Assembly: GCA_963575745.1 (NCBI GenBank)
Contig: CAUYUJ010014627.1
Location: 720,841 to 745,840 of the forward strand
Origin: Prorocentrum cordatum
Lineage: Eukaryota > Sar > Dinophyceae > Prorocentrales > Prorocentraceae
Length of the DNA stretch: 25,000 nt
Reading direction: 5' to 3'
In this document: positions 9,377-18,940 of the stretch, one piece after another
Layout of the letters: each line of letters begins with the position of its first letter
Numbering within the stretch: the stretch's first letter is position 1
The notes under the pieces: model-generated
Told to the model about the DNA's origin: nothing
What the model saw: only the letters and a program-made list of their open reading frames with translations
Databases searched by the model: none
Program-made: the position numbers and the translations under genes

Positions 9377-10040
9377 AGAAACTTCGAACGTCGACGTCCG
9401 GTCCCCAGCCCCAGGCCCCCGGTCTCCGGGCTCTGCGGAGACAAGAAGCGACCACAACCACATCGAGAACACATCCTTGGGGATGTCTTGCGCATGCCGA
9501 AAATTCGTCGGAACACCGAAACCAGCTTCGCACTGATGTGGCGTCCCAAGACGGCAAAATCGACCACAACCACAACCAAAGTGCCGAGGGGCCCTCCCGA
9601 AAAATCCACTTGGCTGTGGTTGTGGTTCGCTGCTGTGCCCCGAGGCTCACCGCCGAGAGGCCCCCCCCCCGCCCCGCGCGCCGACCCGCCGAGCGCAGGC
9701 GGGCCCACGGGCACCCGGAGCCCGGCCAGGCCAGGCCTCGGAGGCGCGCCGGCGGCCTCCCTCCCCCGAGCGTGGCCTCGCGGCCTGGCCGGGAGCCGAC
9801 TCGGCAGGCGAAGCTCCCTGGCGTTAGGTCGGGCGTGTCCCCCTGCAGGCGGATTTTGGACGAAAAGTTAAAAATAGCCCAAAAAGATATTATATATTAG
9901 TCAAAAAATCGTCCCTGGACGACTATCTGTGAATATTCATTCCTCCTGTAAAACGCCATGCCCGACTTAACCCTGGCATCGTCGCGCCACGAGAGGAGCG
10001 CCAGTCGGCGGCGCGCCCGGGGGGGGGGAGCGGGATGGAA

Positions 10041-10175
10041 AAGACCCTCTCAGAAGGCGGCGGGGCGTCTCGGAGGCCCTCCGGACTTCTGAAACGTTTT
10101 GTGTCATCAGGGAAGGCTCAAAGGACTTCTCAGAAGGCTCGGGAATTTCCGAGCCTCTGAGAAGGCCCACCCCCT
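10041..10175. repeat. CTTCTCAGAAG palindrome cluster, copy 2
   Basis: An exact CTTCTCAGAAG is at 10,126-10,136. Variants are CTCTCAGAAG at 10,047-10,056 and CTCTGAGAAGG near 10,155. The order of neighbouring words (GGCGGCGGGGC, then a CTTCTCAGAAG-type motif, then CCGAGCC, then GAGAAGGCCC) resembles copy 1. Confidence 0.65.
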
Positions 10176-10228
10176 CTCACTGCCCTACAGGGCTGGCCGC
10201 CGAGACTCGGCAGGCAAACCTCCCTAGC

Positions 10229-10268
10229 GTCGTCGCGCCACGGGGGAAGCGCCAGGACAGCGTCGATG
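10229..10268. repeat. 40-bp repeat, copy 1
   Basis: Begins GTCGTCGCGCCACGGGGG and ends GACAGCGTCGATG. It matches 10,629-10,668 at 39 of 40 positions, exactly 400 bp away in direct orientation. Confidence 0.85.
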
Positions 10269-10437
10269 ACCAACCACCAGACCACCACGACCCGACCCGA
10301 AGACTCAAATCTCGGGTGGGGGGGGGTACGGGCTCCAATGGCGGTTTTCCAATGTGCCCCGACGCCCCCCTCCAAATGCGAATGGAGGGCAAATTGGGGT
10401 TTTGGGTTGGGTTGGGGTGGTTTGGCGGGTGATGACT

Positions 10438-10618
10438 TCGAGTAGGGGATCGACTACGGAATTGATCTGCCCCAGAATTGATGTCTTGTCGAAACCACAG
10501 GAAATTCGTAGAACTTTCGCAGACCCAGACCTACGAATGCTTGACGTATTTTTGTTGAAGAGTCGACGTGAAAATCAATTTTGGGGTAAATGAATTCCGT
10601 AGTCGATCCCCTACTCGA
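10438..10618. mobile_element. MITE-like element, copy 2 (about 181 bp)
   Basis: The ends are near-perfect inverted repeats. TTCGAGTAGGGGATCGACTA and seven further bases at 10,437-10,463 pair without mismatch with the right end at 10,593-10,619, and similarity continues for about 46 bp (GCCCCAGAATTGAT against ACCCCAAAATTGAT). ATGACT at 10,432-10,437 recurs at 10,619-10,624 as a likely target-site duplication. It is inverted relative to 9,199-9,376. Its ends are better preserved than those of copy 1, which suggests a younger insertion. Confidence 0.85.
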
Positions 10619-10628
10619 ATGACTGGCA

Positions 10629-10668
10629 GTCGTCGCGCCACGGGGGCAGCGCCAGGACAGCGTCGATG
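10629..10668. repeat. 40-bp repeat, copy 2
   Basis: 39 of 40 positions match 10,229-10,268. It lies 4 bp outside the putative right target-site duplication of MITE copy 2. Confidence 0.85.
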
Positions 10669-10766
10669 GCACGCCGCCGTTGGGAGCCCAAGGCCTTTGG
10701 GCAGGGACGAAGACGCCACTCGCTGACGGGCCCCCGACGGCGGCGTGCCATGCATAATCCCTTTCC

Positions 10767-10925
10767 CTCCCTCCCTCCCTCCTCCCTCCTCCTCTCCCCT
10801 CCTCTCCCCTCCTCTCCCCTCCTCTCCCCTCCTCTCCCCCTCCTCCTCCTCCTCCTCCTCCTCCTCCTCCTTCTCCTCCTCCTCATGCTCCTCCCCCTTC
10901 CTCTCTACCTCCCTCTCTCCCTCCC
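10767..10925. repeat. Pyrimidine tract with 10-bp CTCTCCCCTC repeats
   Basis: CCCT words, then about five copies of a 10-bp TCCCCTCCTC unit around 10,793-10,840, then (CTC)n. Poly-Ser, poly-Leu and poly-Arg frames are artefacts of the repeat. Confidence 0.85.
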
Positions 10926-12250
10926 GCCCTCACTCCCGGACCAAGAGGAAAAAACTTGGCCTGCATGCCTCTCGTTCTCCAGACCAGACAGAGATCATAC
11001 GCGAGGCATGCTGGCCACGTCGCAGGATAATCAGCACAGAAACTGGGCCTTGCGTCGGGCCAGCGATCGCATCGAAAGCAGCGCTCCCACTGCGAATACT
11101 CGCATCGATTCCCAAGCTTGCGTCGTGGGCGTCTCCCCTCTGGGAGACCCAAAGGTACTGATACCGCAACTCCCTGGACTTCGCCAGGGGCACATTCTGA
11201 CCAGGACTTCGAAGCGAATCCAGCACTGGCGATGAGGCCCTCACAGGAGGCCCAAAAAGGGGAAAACGAAGGAGGGATAGCGATTGGTAACGTTTCCTCC
11301 CGAGACCCTCGCCCAGCCCCTGGCCGAAGTCCGCTCGAACCTGGTCCCCAGACCCCTCCCTGGGCCCCGGGCCCCTAACAACGGCCCGGTTGTGTGCGGG
11401 CCGTAGCTGGCCGTGGCCACGAGGGAACCCCCAGGGGTGGGGATCCTCGCTGCGGTCTCCCTCCCCTGGTTGGACCAGACGCCGAACGACACCAGCCCAC
11501 CTACGACCCAGCGATGTTGGGAATTGAGGCACCTGCCCACCTACCACCACTCACGACCCGACCCACCTGCGACCAACCTACGGCCCAGCGGGCCGTGGGT
11601 GGGGTGGTGCCGATCTTCTGTTGGTCGACTGACGTCCTCGCGTCGTGAAAAAAACACAACGGAAGGGTGTCGACAACGATCCGCCCTCGGGGGCATTTTT
11701 TTTAATTTTTTTTTGGGGGGGGGCAGGCCCTGGGGCCAGGCCCTGGGGCTGCCAAAAAAACGACTCGGGACGAAGAACCGATCAGCCGGACGGGGCCTGG
11801 ACCTCTGGGGAGCCCCCCTCGGGCGCCCCAGCCGGCCTGGGAAGCGCCCCGGCAAGCAGCTACCCTCGGGCGCCCCCCGCCACCCCTGGCCAGCGTCCTG
11901 GCAGCTGGCGGGGGCCTGGTGGTTCTGGCAAGTTTCCCTCTCCCGTGTTCCTGCAGCTCCAGGCTGCTGCCCGCGCGGGCGCTCTCGAGGGCGGCCAGCC
12001 TGGCGGCGCGGAAGGGGCGCGCTCGCCGTGGGGACGGAGCTGCGGCCGTGGTTGGCCCGTGGCAGCAGTGGTGCCACGCGCCTGTGCGAGCCGACGAAGA
12101 CAACGACTAGGATCGAGTTCGAACAGAGCCGAGGTTTCTCACAGTTTACGGCCCCGTTGACCTCCTGGGGGCCTCCACGAGCCTCCAGGAGTCCAAAGGA
12201 CCGTCGGGCGCGCACCAGCGGCGAAGCAGTGAGCTCGCGGGTCTACGTGC
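10926..12250. other. No gene recognised; GC-rich, open on both strands
   Basis: Long frames exist on both strands (for example 11,413-12,258 + and 11,541-12,215 -), but their composition is Arg/Pro/Gly/Ala-rich as GC-rich DNA gives by chance, and I see no domain. Local oddities are a T8-AA-T9-G9 run at 11,695-11,723, a tandem CAGGCCCTGGGGC pair after it, and short hairpins GTCTCCC-CTCT-GGGAGAC (11,131-11,148) and CCCTGG-ACTTCG-CCAGGG near 11,173. Confidence 0.5.
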
Positions 12251-13304
12251 CACGGTGACGCAGCGTGCGAAACAAACAGTTTGCGACGAGAGTCCGATGT
12301 CCGAAGCGAGGCAATATGACGTGCGCTGGCGACAAACAGAACTCTTTTTTTCGATGGCACTTCGCGCTGTGAGAACCGCAAAGTGCCGTTGTCTTAGAGC
12401 TGTCGCGCGACTCATGGGAGAATGGCGGCTGTGGATAAGGAGGGCGAGGAGGACGGAAAAGAGAAAGGGGAGGAGAAAGAGAATGACGAGGGAAGAAATG
12501 AATGGATAACAACACAACGTAGAAGACAGGCAAGACGCAGAAAGGCCCCGAGGCTATGCATTTACGAGAAAGCTGACAAGACGCAAGGGCCTGGACATAA
12601 TTTATAGAACAGGCTGTACGACACAAATGAAACGAAACTAAAGAAGAATCGATAATTTGAAAAACATGTTTCTTAATTTTCTGAGGGCCCAATAGACAGA
12701 AATATACAGTCCACCGGGTCTAGGATGATGCAGGCCTGGAAATAATGATCACCAGACAATTAAGATTACCATTCACCACTTTCATAAACAATAGACGCTG
12801 CAAAATTTATGTGAATTGGCTGCGAACCTGGAACGACAACAATCCCAACGACAACAAGGTCCAAATGAAAGTATACTACCATCCCACGGGAAGACAGTCG
12901 AAAAACAACGAAGTGCAGACAGACTGACCAATCGAAACACGCAAACAATGACCCAAGGACGTGCCCAACACACTCGCAACGTTTGGCATCTTCTTGGGGG
13001 ACGAGTGCAATTGAACTGGTACTGAGCGCTACTTCACTGGACGCCCAAAGCGGCAGGACAGTGACGACGATTGCACGCTTGGCAACACCCAAGGAGGCGA
13101 GGTCAAGCGCGGGACGGGGGTACAGGACAACGACACGCGCACGCCCAGCAACACTCATAAAGGCCAATACGCATTCGGATGTTTGCGGGAGAACACTCAG
13201 CTGAACCCATTGGGGGCGCAGAAACGAAACGACTGGCAGCATCAACGCTGAACGAGGGTAGTGATGATGTGTGAACGAAGGTAACAATTGTTTTTGCGTC
13301 TGGC
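12251..13304. other. No gene recognised; lower-GC unassigned region
   Basis: Composition changes to lower GC. A - strand frame stays open for 173 codons (12,766-13,287), but I recognise no domain in it, and the + strand is also partly open. The stretch lies immediately upstream, in LINE sense, of the + strand LINE tail and could include unrecognisable LINE sequence. A purine-rich patch occupies 12,430-12,500. Confidence 0.45.
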
Positions 13305-13665
13305 GTTACTTCTATGCACCAGCACACACAAACGCACCACTCCGCTGGACCAGCCAGGGGCGTAACAAACAGGCAACGAACATGCGAACGCGATCGCCAG
13401 ATTTGTTGTTGCGTTCCTGTTCAAAGGGTATCTGGGTATACAACATATTGCCGGATTGTGTCGTTGCTGCTCCAGCAGTGAAAGATTTTCAACATTTGTT
13501 GGCGGATCTGGTCAAAACCAGGGCCACGAATGGGTGCGCGGACTGGAACGTCACGCTGTCATGGCGAATCCTTATGGCTTCCCACCCACTTCGGGCTTGG
13601 AAAGACTGGGAACCATGATGCGGCCGATCCGGGCAAGCTTCAAAGCAAGCGTAACATATGTTTTT
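13305..13665 (+). mobile_element. LINE fragment D: C-terminal tail of ORF2 (+ strand)
   Basis: The frame 13,271-13,618 contains SPDLLLRSCSKGIWVYNILP, then DCVVAAPAVKDFQHLLADLV, then CADW and ASHPLRAW. These align in order with the C-terminal tails of the - strand copies (SPDILLQSAVGMTRMYNLLP and DFQHLLATLL in the 22,533-22,790 frame). In the LINE family as I know it this part lies beyond the RT core. No RT catalytic motif is recognisable upstream, so the copy is either 5'-truncated, as is common for LINEs after incomplete reverse transcription, or its front has decayed. A pyrimidine-rich 3' region follows. It is non-functional. Confidence 0.75.
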
Positions 13666-13689
13666 TTTTAACCCTCAGAAATTTGATCA

Positions 13690-13965
13690 CGGTTCTTATT
13701 ATGTATCTTCCTGTTTCTCTCTCTCTCTCTCTCTGCCGTTCCCCTCCTCTTGCTCGGCTCCTCCTCCCTTCTGCCGGTTCCGAACAGCGCTCGCCCGCGG
13801 GCGGATTCTGAGCGGTGCTCGGTCCGCAGGCGGTTTCTCGCCGGCGCGTCCAGCGCCTTCCCTCTTCTTCTCTTCCTCGCTCCTCCAGGTTGCCTTACCC
13901 TCTTCCCTCTCCCTTCTCTCCCGGGTTCCTTTCGCAGGTCCTGAGCGGCGCTTGGTTTGTTGTAC
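13690..13965 (+). other. Pyrimidine-rich 3' region downstream of LINE D
   Basis: A CT-dinucleotide run, then CCTCCT-rich sequence. A motif GAGCGGTGCTCGGT near 13,810 recurs as GAGCGGCGCTTGGT near 13,944. The position matches the pyrimidine-rich tracts after the other LINE copies, but the conserved GC-rich module found there is not visible here. Role inferred. Confidence 0.45.
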
Positions 13966-13969
13966 ATGT

Positions 13970-14100
13970 TGTCCTACATGTGAATCATTATATATACATA
14001 AAACATTCTTAGTTGTTTGACATTATTATGTACAGCTGTATGTATATAAGCATACACATATACATATGGGTATAAACATATATATATAAATATATCGACA
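13970..14100. other. AT-rich TATA/TACATA stretch
   Basis: About 130 bp of degenerate TATATA, CATATA and GTATATA words, a sharp drop in GC. No gene. Several segments are near-palindromic alternating purine-pyrimidine sequence. Confidence 0.6.
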
Positions 14101-14128
14101 ACACTCACACCACGACTTGCAGAAGAAT

Positions 14129-14199
14129 TAACTCGTGAGTTGATATTTTCCTCTCGGCTATGCGCATCCATCGAAAGAAAAGAACTAACTCGCGAGTTA
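14129..14199. repeat. Paired palindromes around ACTCGCGAGT
   Basis: TAACTCGCGAGTTA at 14,186-14,199 is a perfect 14-bp palindrome. TTAACTCGTGAGTTGATATT at 14,129-14,148 is the same motif with one central change, and the flanks continue alike (GATATTTTC against AATACTTTC). A decayed third copy, CTTGCGAGTG, lies near 14,238, directly before the AGT tract. Confidence 0.75.
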
Positions 14200-14245
14200 A
14201 TACTTTCACATGCTTCAAACAACACAAAAAGTATTCACTTGCGAG

Positions 14246-14598
<353 letters not shown>

Positions 14599-14636
14599 CA
14601 GTAGTAACAACAACAACAACAACAGTAGTAGCCGTT

Positions 14637-14917
14637 ATCCCTCTCTCCCTTCCCTTCTTCCCTCTCTCTCCCCTTCCCTCCCCCTCCGTTTTTCCTTGCG
14701 TGCTGCTGTCGTCGCTGTCGTCCGCCGTCGTCCTCCTTTCCTCGGTTCCTCCACCCTCTCCGCTCCCTGCTTTTCCGCCACCCGTCCGCTCTTCCTCGCC
14801 CCCTCCTGCTTGTTCTGCTATACTGTTCCCTTCCTCACCCTCCGTCTCTCTCCTCGCCCCCCTCTCTCCCGCTTCTCTGCTCTGGCCAGCCGTGATGTTT
14901 TGGCACGATCCCGAAGT
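14637..14917. other. Pyrimidine-rich stretch downstream of the - strand Gag-like frame
   Basis: CTC, CCT and TCG words on the + strand, so purine-rich in the sense of the neighbouring - strand frame. TTTTTGGGGGGGG lies near 14,928. No gene seen. Confidence 0.5.
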
Positions 14918-15870
14918 TTAGAAAATGTTTTTGGGGGGGGCTCGTCTTCCTCCCTTCCTCTTCTTTCCCGAATTGCTTAAAGCTATCAATGTACCGCCAG
15001 AGACATTCAAAACGCACTGCGATGACTGGTTCAGCGCGCCGACCCTGCGCGCGAACTCGTGATTGTCGGCTGCGGCCATCACTGGAGACTTTGCATTATG
15101 CACACGGGCCTCGAGCCCGAAAGCGACGACGCCCACAACGGCTGACAGCGCCAGGAAGCCCATCAAGAACACGGTGCATTCGAAGAGGTAATGCCGCACC
15201 TGGCTTACGGTGCGCACCAACCAGCCGCGTGCCGACGGCGGCATCCTCCAGTCGGAATCGAATTCGTGGTACTCGACCAGGTTGATACGCGATCCCCCAG
15301 GCCTTGCCTCGCCCGGAGTCTCGCCGTCGGCGCCTATCACCATGCGGGGCGCGAGCAGCTCGGCAGCGCGGTCGGCGCGCTCCTGCTGGTCGGTGGCGTG
15401 GCCGCCGTCGAAGTTGAGCACGAGGGCATGGCCGTCGCCGCGGCCTCCTTTCAAATTGCCCCTGCCCCCACGGCCTTTGCCAGCGCCCTTCTCTTCCATC
15501 TTCTTCTCGAGAAACTCCTCGGCCTCCTTCGCGCCCTTCTCTGCGTGGCAGAGCGCGCGGTGGCGGCCGAAGTGCCCGAGGCCGCCGCGGGGCTTCCCCT
15601 TGCCCTGGCGCTTGCACCAGCATTGCCATGGGACGCCGCCCTCGACGCACTTCGAGACATCGAAGCCCTGCCCCTCGCCGGCCTTCTGGTTCGGATAAAT
15701 TGAGCACTCGGGGCGAGTCCCCTTGCACCGGCTGCAGTCGCCAATACCTGCTCGCAAGCTCTTGTCGCCCTTGTGCCCCCCTTTGGCGGGCTCCCGCGCG
15801 GCCTGCCAACAGGCGTCTAGCGGCTGGGCCGTCGGCGTCGGCGGCGGTCGCGCGCCTGCCGCAGCCTGCG
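14918..15870 (-). pseudogene. C-terminal part of broken Gag-like frame: Cys/His cluster and membrane segment
   Basis: Read from the - strand frame 16,075-14,918 (385 codons; roughly the first 70 are out of frame). Residues 114-177 hold Cys114-x2-Cys117-x6-Cys124, Cys143, Cys152-x-Cys154, then His168-x3-His172-x3-Cys176-His177, a possible zinc-binding cluster at about nt 15,736-15,545. A Lys/Gly-rich basic stretch follows (EKKMEEKGAGKGRGGRGNLK). A hydrophobic segment around residues 297-320 (TVFLMGFLALSAVVGVVAFG), with Arg294 before it, looks like a transmembrane helix. The end is Lys/Arg-rich. Cys/His knuckles are typical of retroelement Gag, but the C-terminal membrane helix is not. The family is not recognised, and a decayed host gene is an alternative. 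Confidence 0.55.
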
Positions 15871-16965
15871 TCAGAAATGGACTCGATGATCTGCTTGGCC
15901 TTGGCGAGCTCCTCCTGCTCTGGCTTTTTGGCCTACTTCTTAGCTGCAGCCATCGCCTTCGGATCCTCGGGGCCCACCACGACATTGGTCGACGCCTATA
16001 TCTGGCCTGGCTTGGCGTCACCAGCCCCGAGACCCACGCGCGCACAGGCGCGCACGAACTGCCGGCAGCGGCCAAGAATAGCCACGCCAGAGTCCTCGTC
16101 GCCCCTGATCGCCATTATCTTCGGGAACGTCGGAAGGTTCAGCAAGTGAGCGATCAGCGCGGAGCCCTCGATCTCCGTTTTGCACTCCTCGACCCCCCCA
16201 TCAGCACGGGGCCCTCGGAGTCGTCGGCGAGAAGACCGTGCCTGATCATGTCGGCGCGGGCGGCGGTGCACTCGTTCGGGAACTTGGCGACCGAGCGAGA
16301 GCCTGGAGCACTTCCGAACCGCCCCGTTCGCCTCGCGCTCGTCGTCAAGGTGCACCGAGACCTCCAGGCGCCTGACGCACTTGATCCAGATCGCCTCCCA
16401 GCGCGGGTTGGACCGCTCCTTCAGCAGCGCCTGGCACGCGCCCTCGCGGCCCAACTCGTCATCAATCTCGATATTTCCCGCGCCCTCTGCGATCGCTCGA
16501 GCGCCCTCAATCCAGATGGCCTTGTTTGTCTGGCGAGACTCGTTCTGGTAGATCTTGAACACCTCGAGCTGCTGCTTCAACGTCGCGGCGTCGGAAGCCG
16601 TCAAGACTAGCATCGCCGGCATCAGCTTCGAAGACGACTCCCGCTGAGCCTCTGCCAAGCTCCCCTGAGCTTGCGTGAGCCCAGCCACCAGCGCACGCTG
16701 CTCCTCGGCGCCTGCACGCCGCTGCCCGGCCATCTGCTGCATGAACGCCAGCATGGCCCCAACAACGCATGCGTCTGGCGATGGCGTACTCGGAGAAGAA
16801 GCCGGGCGCGCTGCAAGACCTGGCGGCGGCTGAGGGCACGCAGCCCCAGCGCGGCCTGCGAAGTCGAAGTCACCCTCGAAGTCCCCCTGCCCGTCCTCCA
16901 GCGGCGCCTCGCCCTGGTCCTCGGCGGACTGCAGCTGGACCAGCTCCTGGGCAGCCCTCTGCCAG
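15871..16965 (-). pseudogene. Central part of broken Gag-like frame: globular domain
   Basis: In the frame 17,243-15,996, useful sequence starts near 16,965 (QRAAQELVQLQSAEDQGEA). It passes a Pro/Ser-rich linker (CPQPPPGLAARPASSPSTPS) and a helical region with MLAFMQQMAGQ, then TLKQQLEVFKIYQNES, AIWIEGARAIAEGAG and NPRWEAIWIKCVRRLEVSVH. Between about 16,305 and 16,200 the sensible reading moves to another frame (SVAKFPNECTAARADMIRHG) and then returns (EIEGSALIAHLLNLPTFPKI), which are two offsetting frameshifts. Stops at 15,996 and near 15,935 interrupt continuing sequence (STNVVVGPEDPKAMAAAKK, then AKKPEQEELAKAKQIIESIS). The length and helical content would suit a Gag capsid-like domain, but this is inference and I cannot name a family. 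Confidence 0.55.
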
Positions 16966-18010
16966 CGCAGCCTTCTTCGCCCGCAGCTCCCTGGCCTCAG
17001 TCTGCACCTCACCGATCTCCTCCAAGTAGCGATCCCTCTCGGTGTGGTGCAGCGCCTGGCTGCCGCAAAAGTTGATCCTTCCTGAACCAGCGCCACGCTG
17101 GCACTCGACCTCCGCACGCTGGGCAGCTGCCTCGCGGGCGTCTGCACCGGCCCGAGTCGCTGCGACCTGCCTAGCCGCATCAGCCCCCACTGCCTCGCCT
17201 CGGACAGCAGCCTCACGAAGTTCTTCACGCAGGCCACCATCATCCGCTTGGCCCCGAATAGCCAATCGGCGGCAAGCCAATTCAGCGATCTCGGACTCCT
17301 CCTGCAGCTTCAAATTGAGCTGCTGGGCTCCCTCGCGGAGCTGGGCGTAGTCCTCGGCGTTGAGGTCTCGCTGACGCCGGACCTCTGCGTCGGCCCGCCG
17401 CCACTCGCCATGCAGCCGAACGCGGGCGCCAAGCAACTCTGCAGCCTCATTGCGAAGCGCAGCCTCGGGTCTCACCAGCCTTGACTTCGAGCGACGCCTC
17501 AGCACCTGCGATCACCGCCTCAGCAACGCAAATCTCGCCGACCGTGGCGAAGGCAGCGTCGCGCTGAACCCCATACTCGTTGAGCTCGCCCTGGATGTGG
17601 ACGGTCGCCTCGTGCCGAGCCTCGGATATGCGTTGCTGGCACTCCTGCTCCGCGTGCAAGAATTCTCTTGCACGAGCAAAGTCCTCGGCGACGCCCTCGC
17701 CGTAAGCCTCGAGTTCGGCCTTGGAGACGCGCAATCACGTAATCGAAATCCACCGGCAGCAAGCTCAGCCCGAACCTCATGCAGGCCAAACTGCGAATGC
17801 GTAAATCTGATTCTCTCACGTAGGGTCATTCCTGCGCTCACGCCGACTATCCACGATACGCTTCTCGATGGTCTGGATCCAAGAAGACCCTCGACTGCTC
17901 GCTAGACGTCGCTGCGCTATAAGGCCCTGGCCGAAACTGAGACGATGATCTCCGGCGAAAAACCGATCCCACCCGGCCTGAATTCGCCGGGAAATAAGGC
18001 GCACTCGCAT
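16966..18010 (-). pseudogene. N-terminal part of broken Gag-like frame: long coiled coil
   Basis: Two successive frames read as charged helix. In 17,734-17,447: SKAELEAYGEGVAEDFARAR, then QECQQRISEARHEATVHIQG. In 17,505-16,870: RNEAAELLGARVRLHGEWRR, then QLREGAQQLNLKLQEESEIA and RYLEEIGEVQTEARELRAKK. The frames join near 17,460 and hand over to the central part near 16,965. A weaker helical segment (FAGDHRLSFGQGLIAQ, then SWIQTIEKRIVDSRRERRND) extends to about 18,010, so the true start is unknown. The length, about 300 residues rich in Ala, Glu, Arg and Gln, fits a coiled coil. GC-rich DNA can mimic this, but the change of composition at the frame joints supports real former coding. Confidence 0.5.
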
Positions 18011-18189
18011 TCTGGATGGTCGAAGTTGGTGTCAACGCCAACGGAGACCCCGCCCGCGCCCACGAGCGTTCATTCCTCTGGAGAGAGCTCGCAAGAACAC
18101 TGCTGCTCCTCAATGTCCCACGGCAAGCCCCCCAGGACACACGATTGCGATGGCAGGTTCTGCTGCAACTAGCTCTAAATGTCTCACTA

Positions 18190-18440
18190 CAAATAATCTA
18201 ACTTAAACGGAAACGACAACCGCGTCTCGGATTCGACGGGATTCCACATCACCCGCAACCAAGAATCGAGGCCAACAAACCATTTTCAAAAACAAGGAAG
18301 CGCACATTGCTGCACGGTTCGTGCCTCGCCTCCAGAGAATGGGCGCTTTTGGCACGCATTAATTTGCCTACACCAGACGCCATGGTTCACGTGATGCACT
18401 GTCTCAGCTCGTCCTCTCCTCCCTGCAGGCGTTCTCTATT
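18190..18440 (+). mobile_element. LINE fragment E: RT N-terminal region (+ strand)
   Basis: RLQRMGAFGTH, a stop, then FAYTRRHGSRDALSQLVLSS (about 18,325-18,415) corresponds to GAFGPSQFAYRQGHGARDAI in the - strand copy at 20,497-20,874. Upstream, LKRKRQPRLGFDGIPHHPQ in another frame resembles the family's KR...GIH segment. At least one frameshift and one in-frame stop break it. After about 18,440 the family match ends before the catalytic motifs, so this is a short internal fragment. It abuts the N-terminal side of the Gag-like frame, pointing away from it. Confidence 0.7.
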
Positions 18441-18940
18441 TGGCACTGGTGGTTGAGAATATGTTGCGCAATACTAACATCCATCTGCCAGCGCATCCTC
18501 TTGTCATGTCCACGTGATTTGTTCAGTTGCTCATTTCTAAAACCGTGCTTGCTGCACCTAGGGCTTCATTATCTTTGCACTCAGGGCATTCGGAAATATT
18601 TTGTAAACAGCACTGAAAGCAAATTTTCAGAGCGCCCGCGCGCTCTGTCTGCGACGGCCCCAAGGCGCTCCGGGGGGCAGAATACGGCGACGCGTCCGTC
18701 TCACTCAATTACTTTTCCACGCATCCTCTGCAAGCAGGTCGGCCCCACCACAAGTCAACGAATCGGATACTATGAGCACGCTGAGAGCGGAGCCAGAGCT
18801 CGACTCTGAGAGGCTAACCGGCGGAGACGAGACAGAAGATAGAACAGAAAAATTGATCGTCAAGTTCCGGATGCGCCGAAACTGGGACCGGCCGGCCGCA
18901 CAAGAAGTCAAAAGATGAAACAGCGCAAGAAACCATACGC
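18441..18940. other. No gene recognised
   Basis: Unassigned sequence between LINE fragment E and the 3' region of LINE A. A short - strand frame (18,523-18,708) contains CFQCCLQNISECPEC, but there is no other support for a gene. Confidence 0.45.

Larger units (their letters stand above)
9377..10437. other. No gene recognised between the two MITE copies
   Basis: GC-rich DNA with overlapping open frames on both strands and no domain I can name. It includes the second CTTCTCAGAAG cluster and one copy of the 40-bp repeat. A diverged relative of the 40-bp repeat, TCGTCGCGCCACGAG, lies near 9,980. Confidence 0.5.

Noticed and set aside
9314-9900. 185- and 120-residue + strand frames in GC-rich DNA
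   Set aside because: Arg/Pro/Ala-rich in overlapping phases, one crossing the MITE; no domain and no conserved second copy.
11413-12258. 281-residue + strand frame and the opposing 224-residue - strand frame
   Set aside because: Both are open because stops are rare at this GC content. Neither shows a motif, and the + frame crosses a T/G homopolymer run.
12766-13287. 173-residue - strand frame
   Set aside because: It lies upstream of a + strand LINE tail, has no recognisable domain, and the composition (Val/Leu/Ser) could be the complement of decayed sequence. Kept only as unassigned.
15191-16610. Long + strand frames (170, 162, 173 and 295 residues) opposite the Gag-like frame
   Set aside because: Antisense shadows. 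The - strand reading has the coherent coiled-coil, Cys/His and membrane-helix order.
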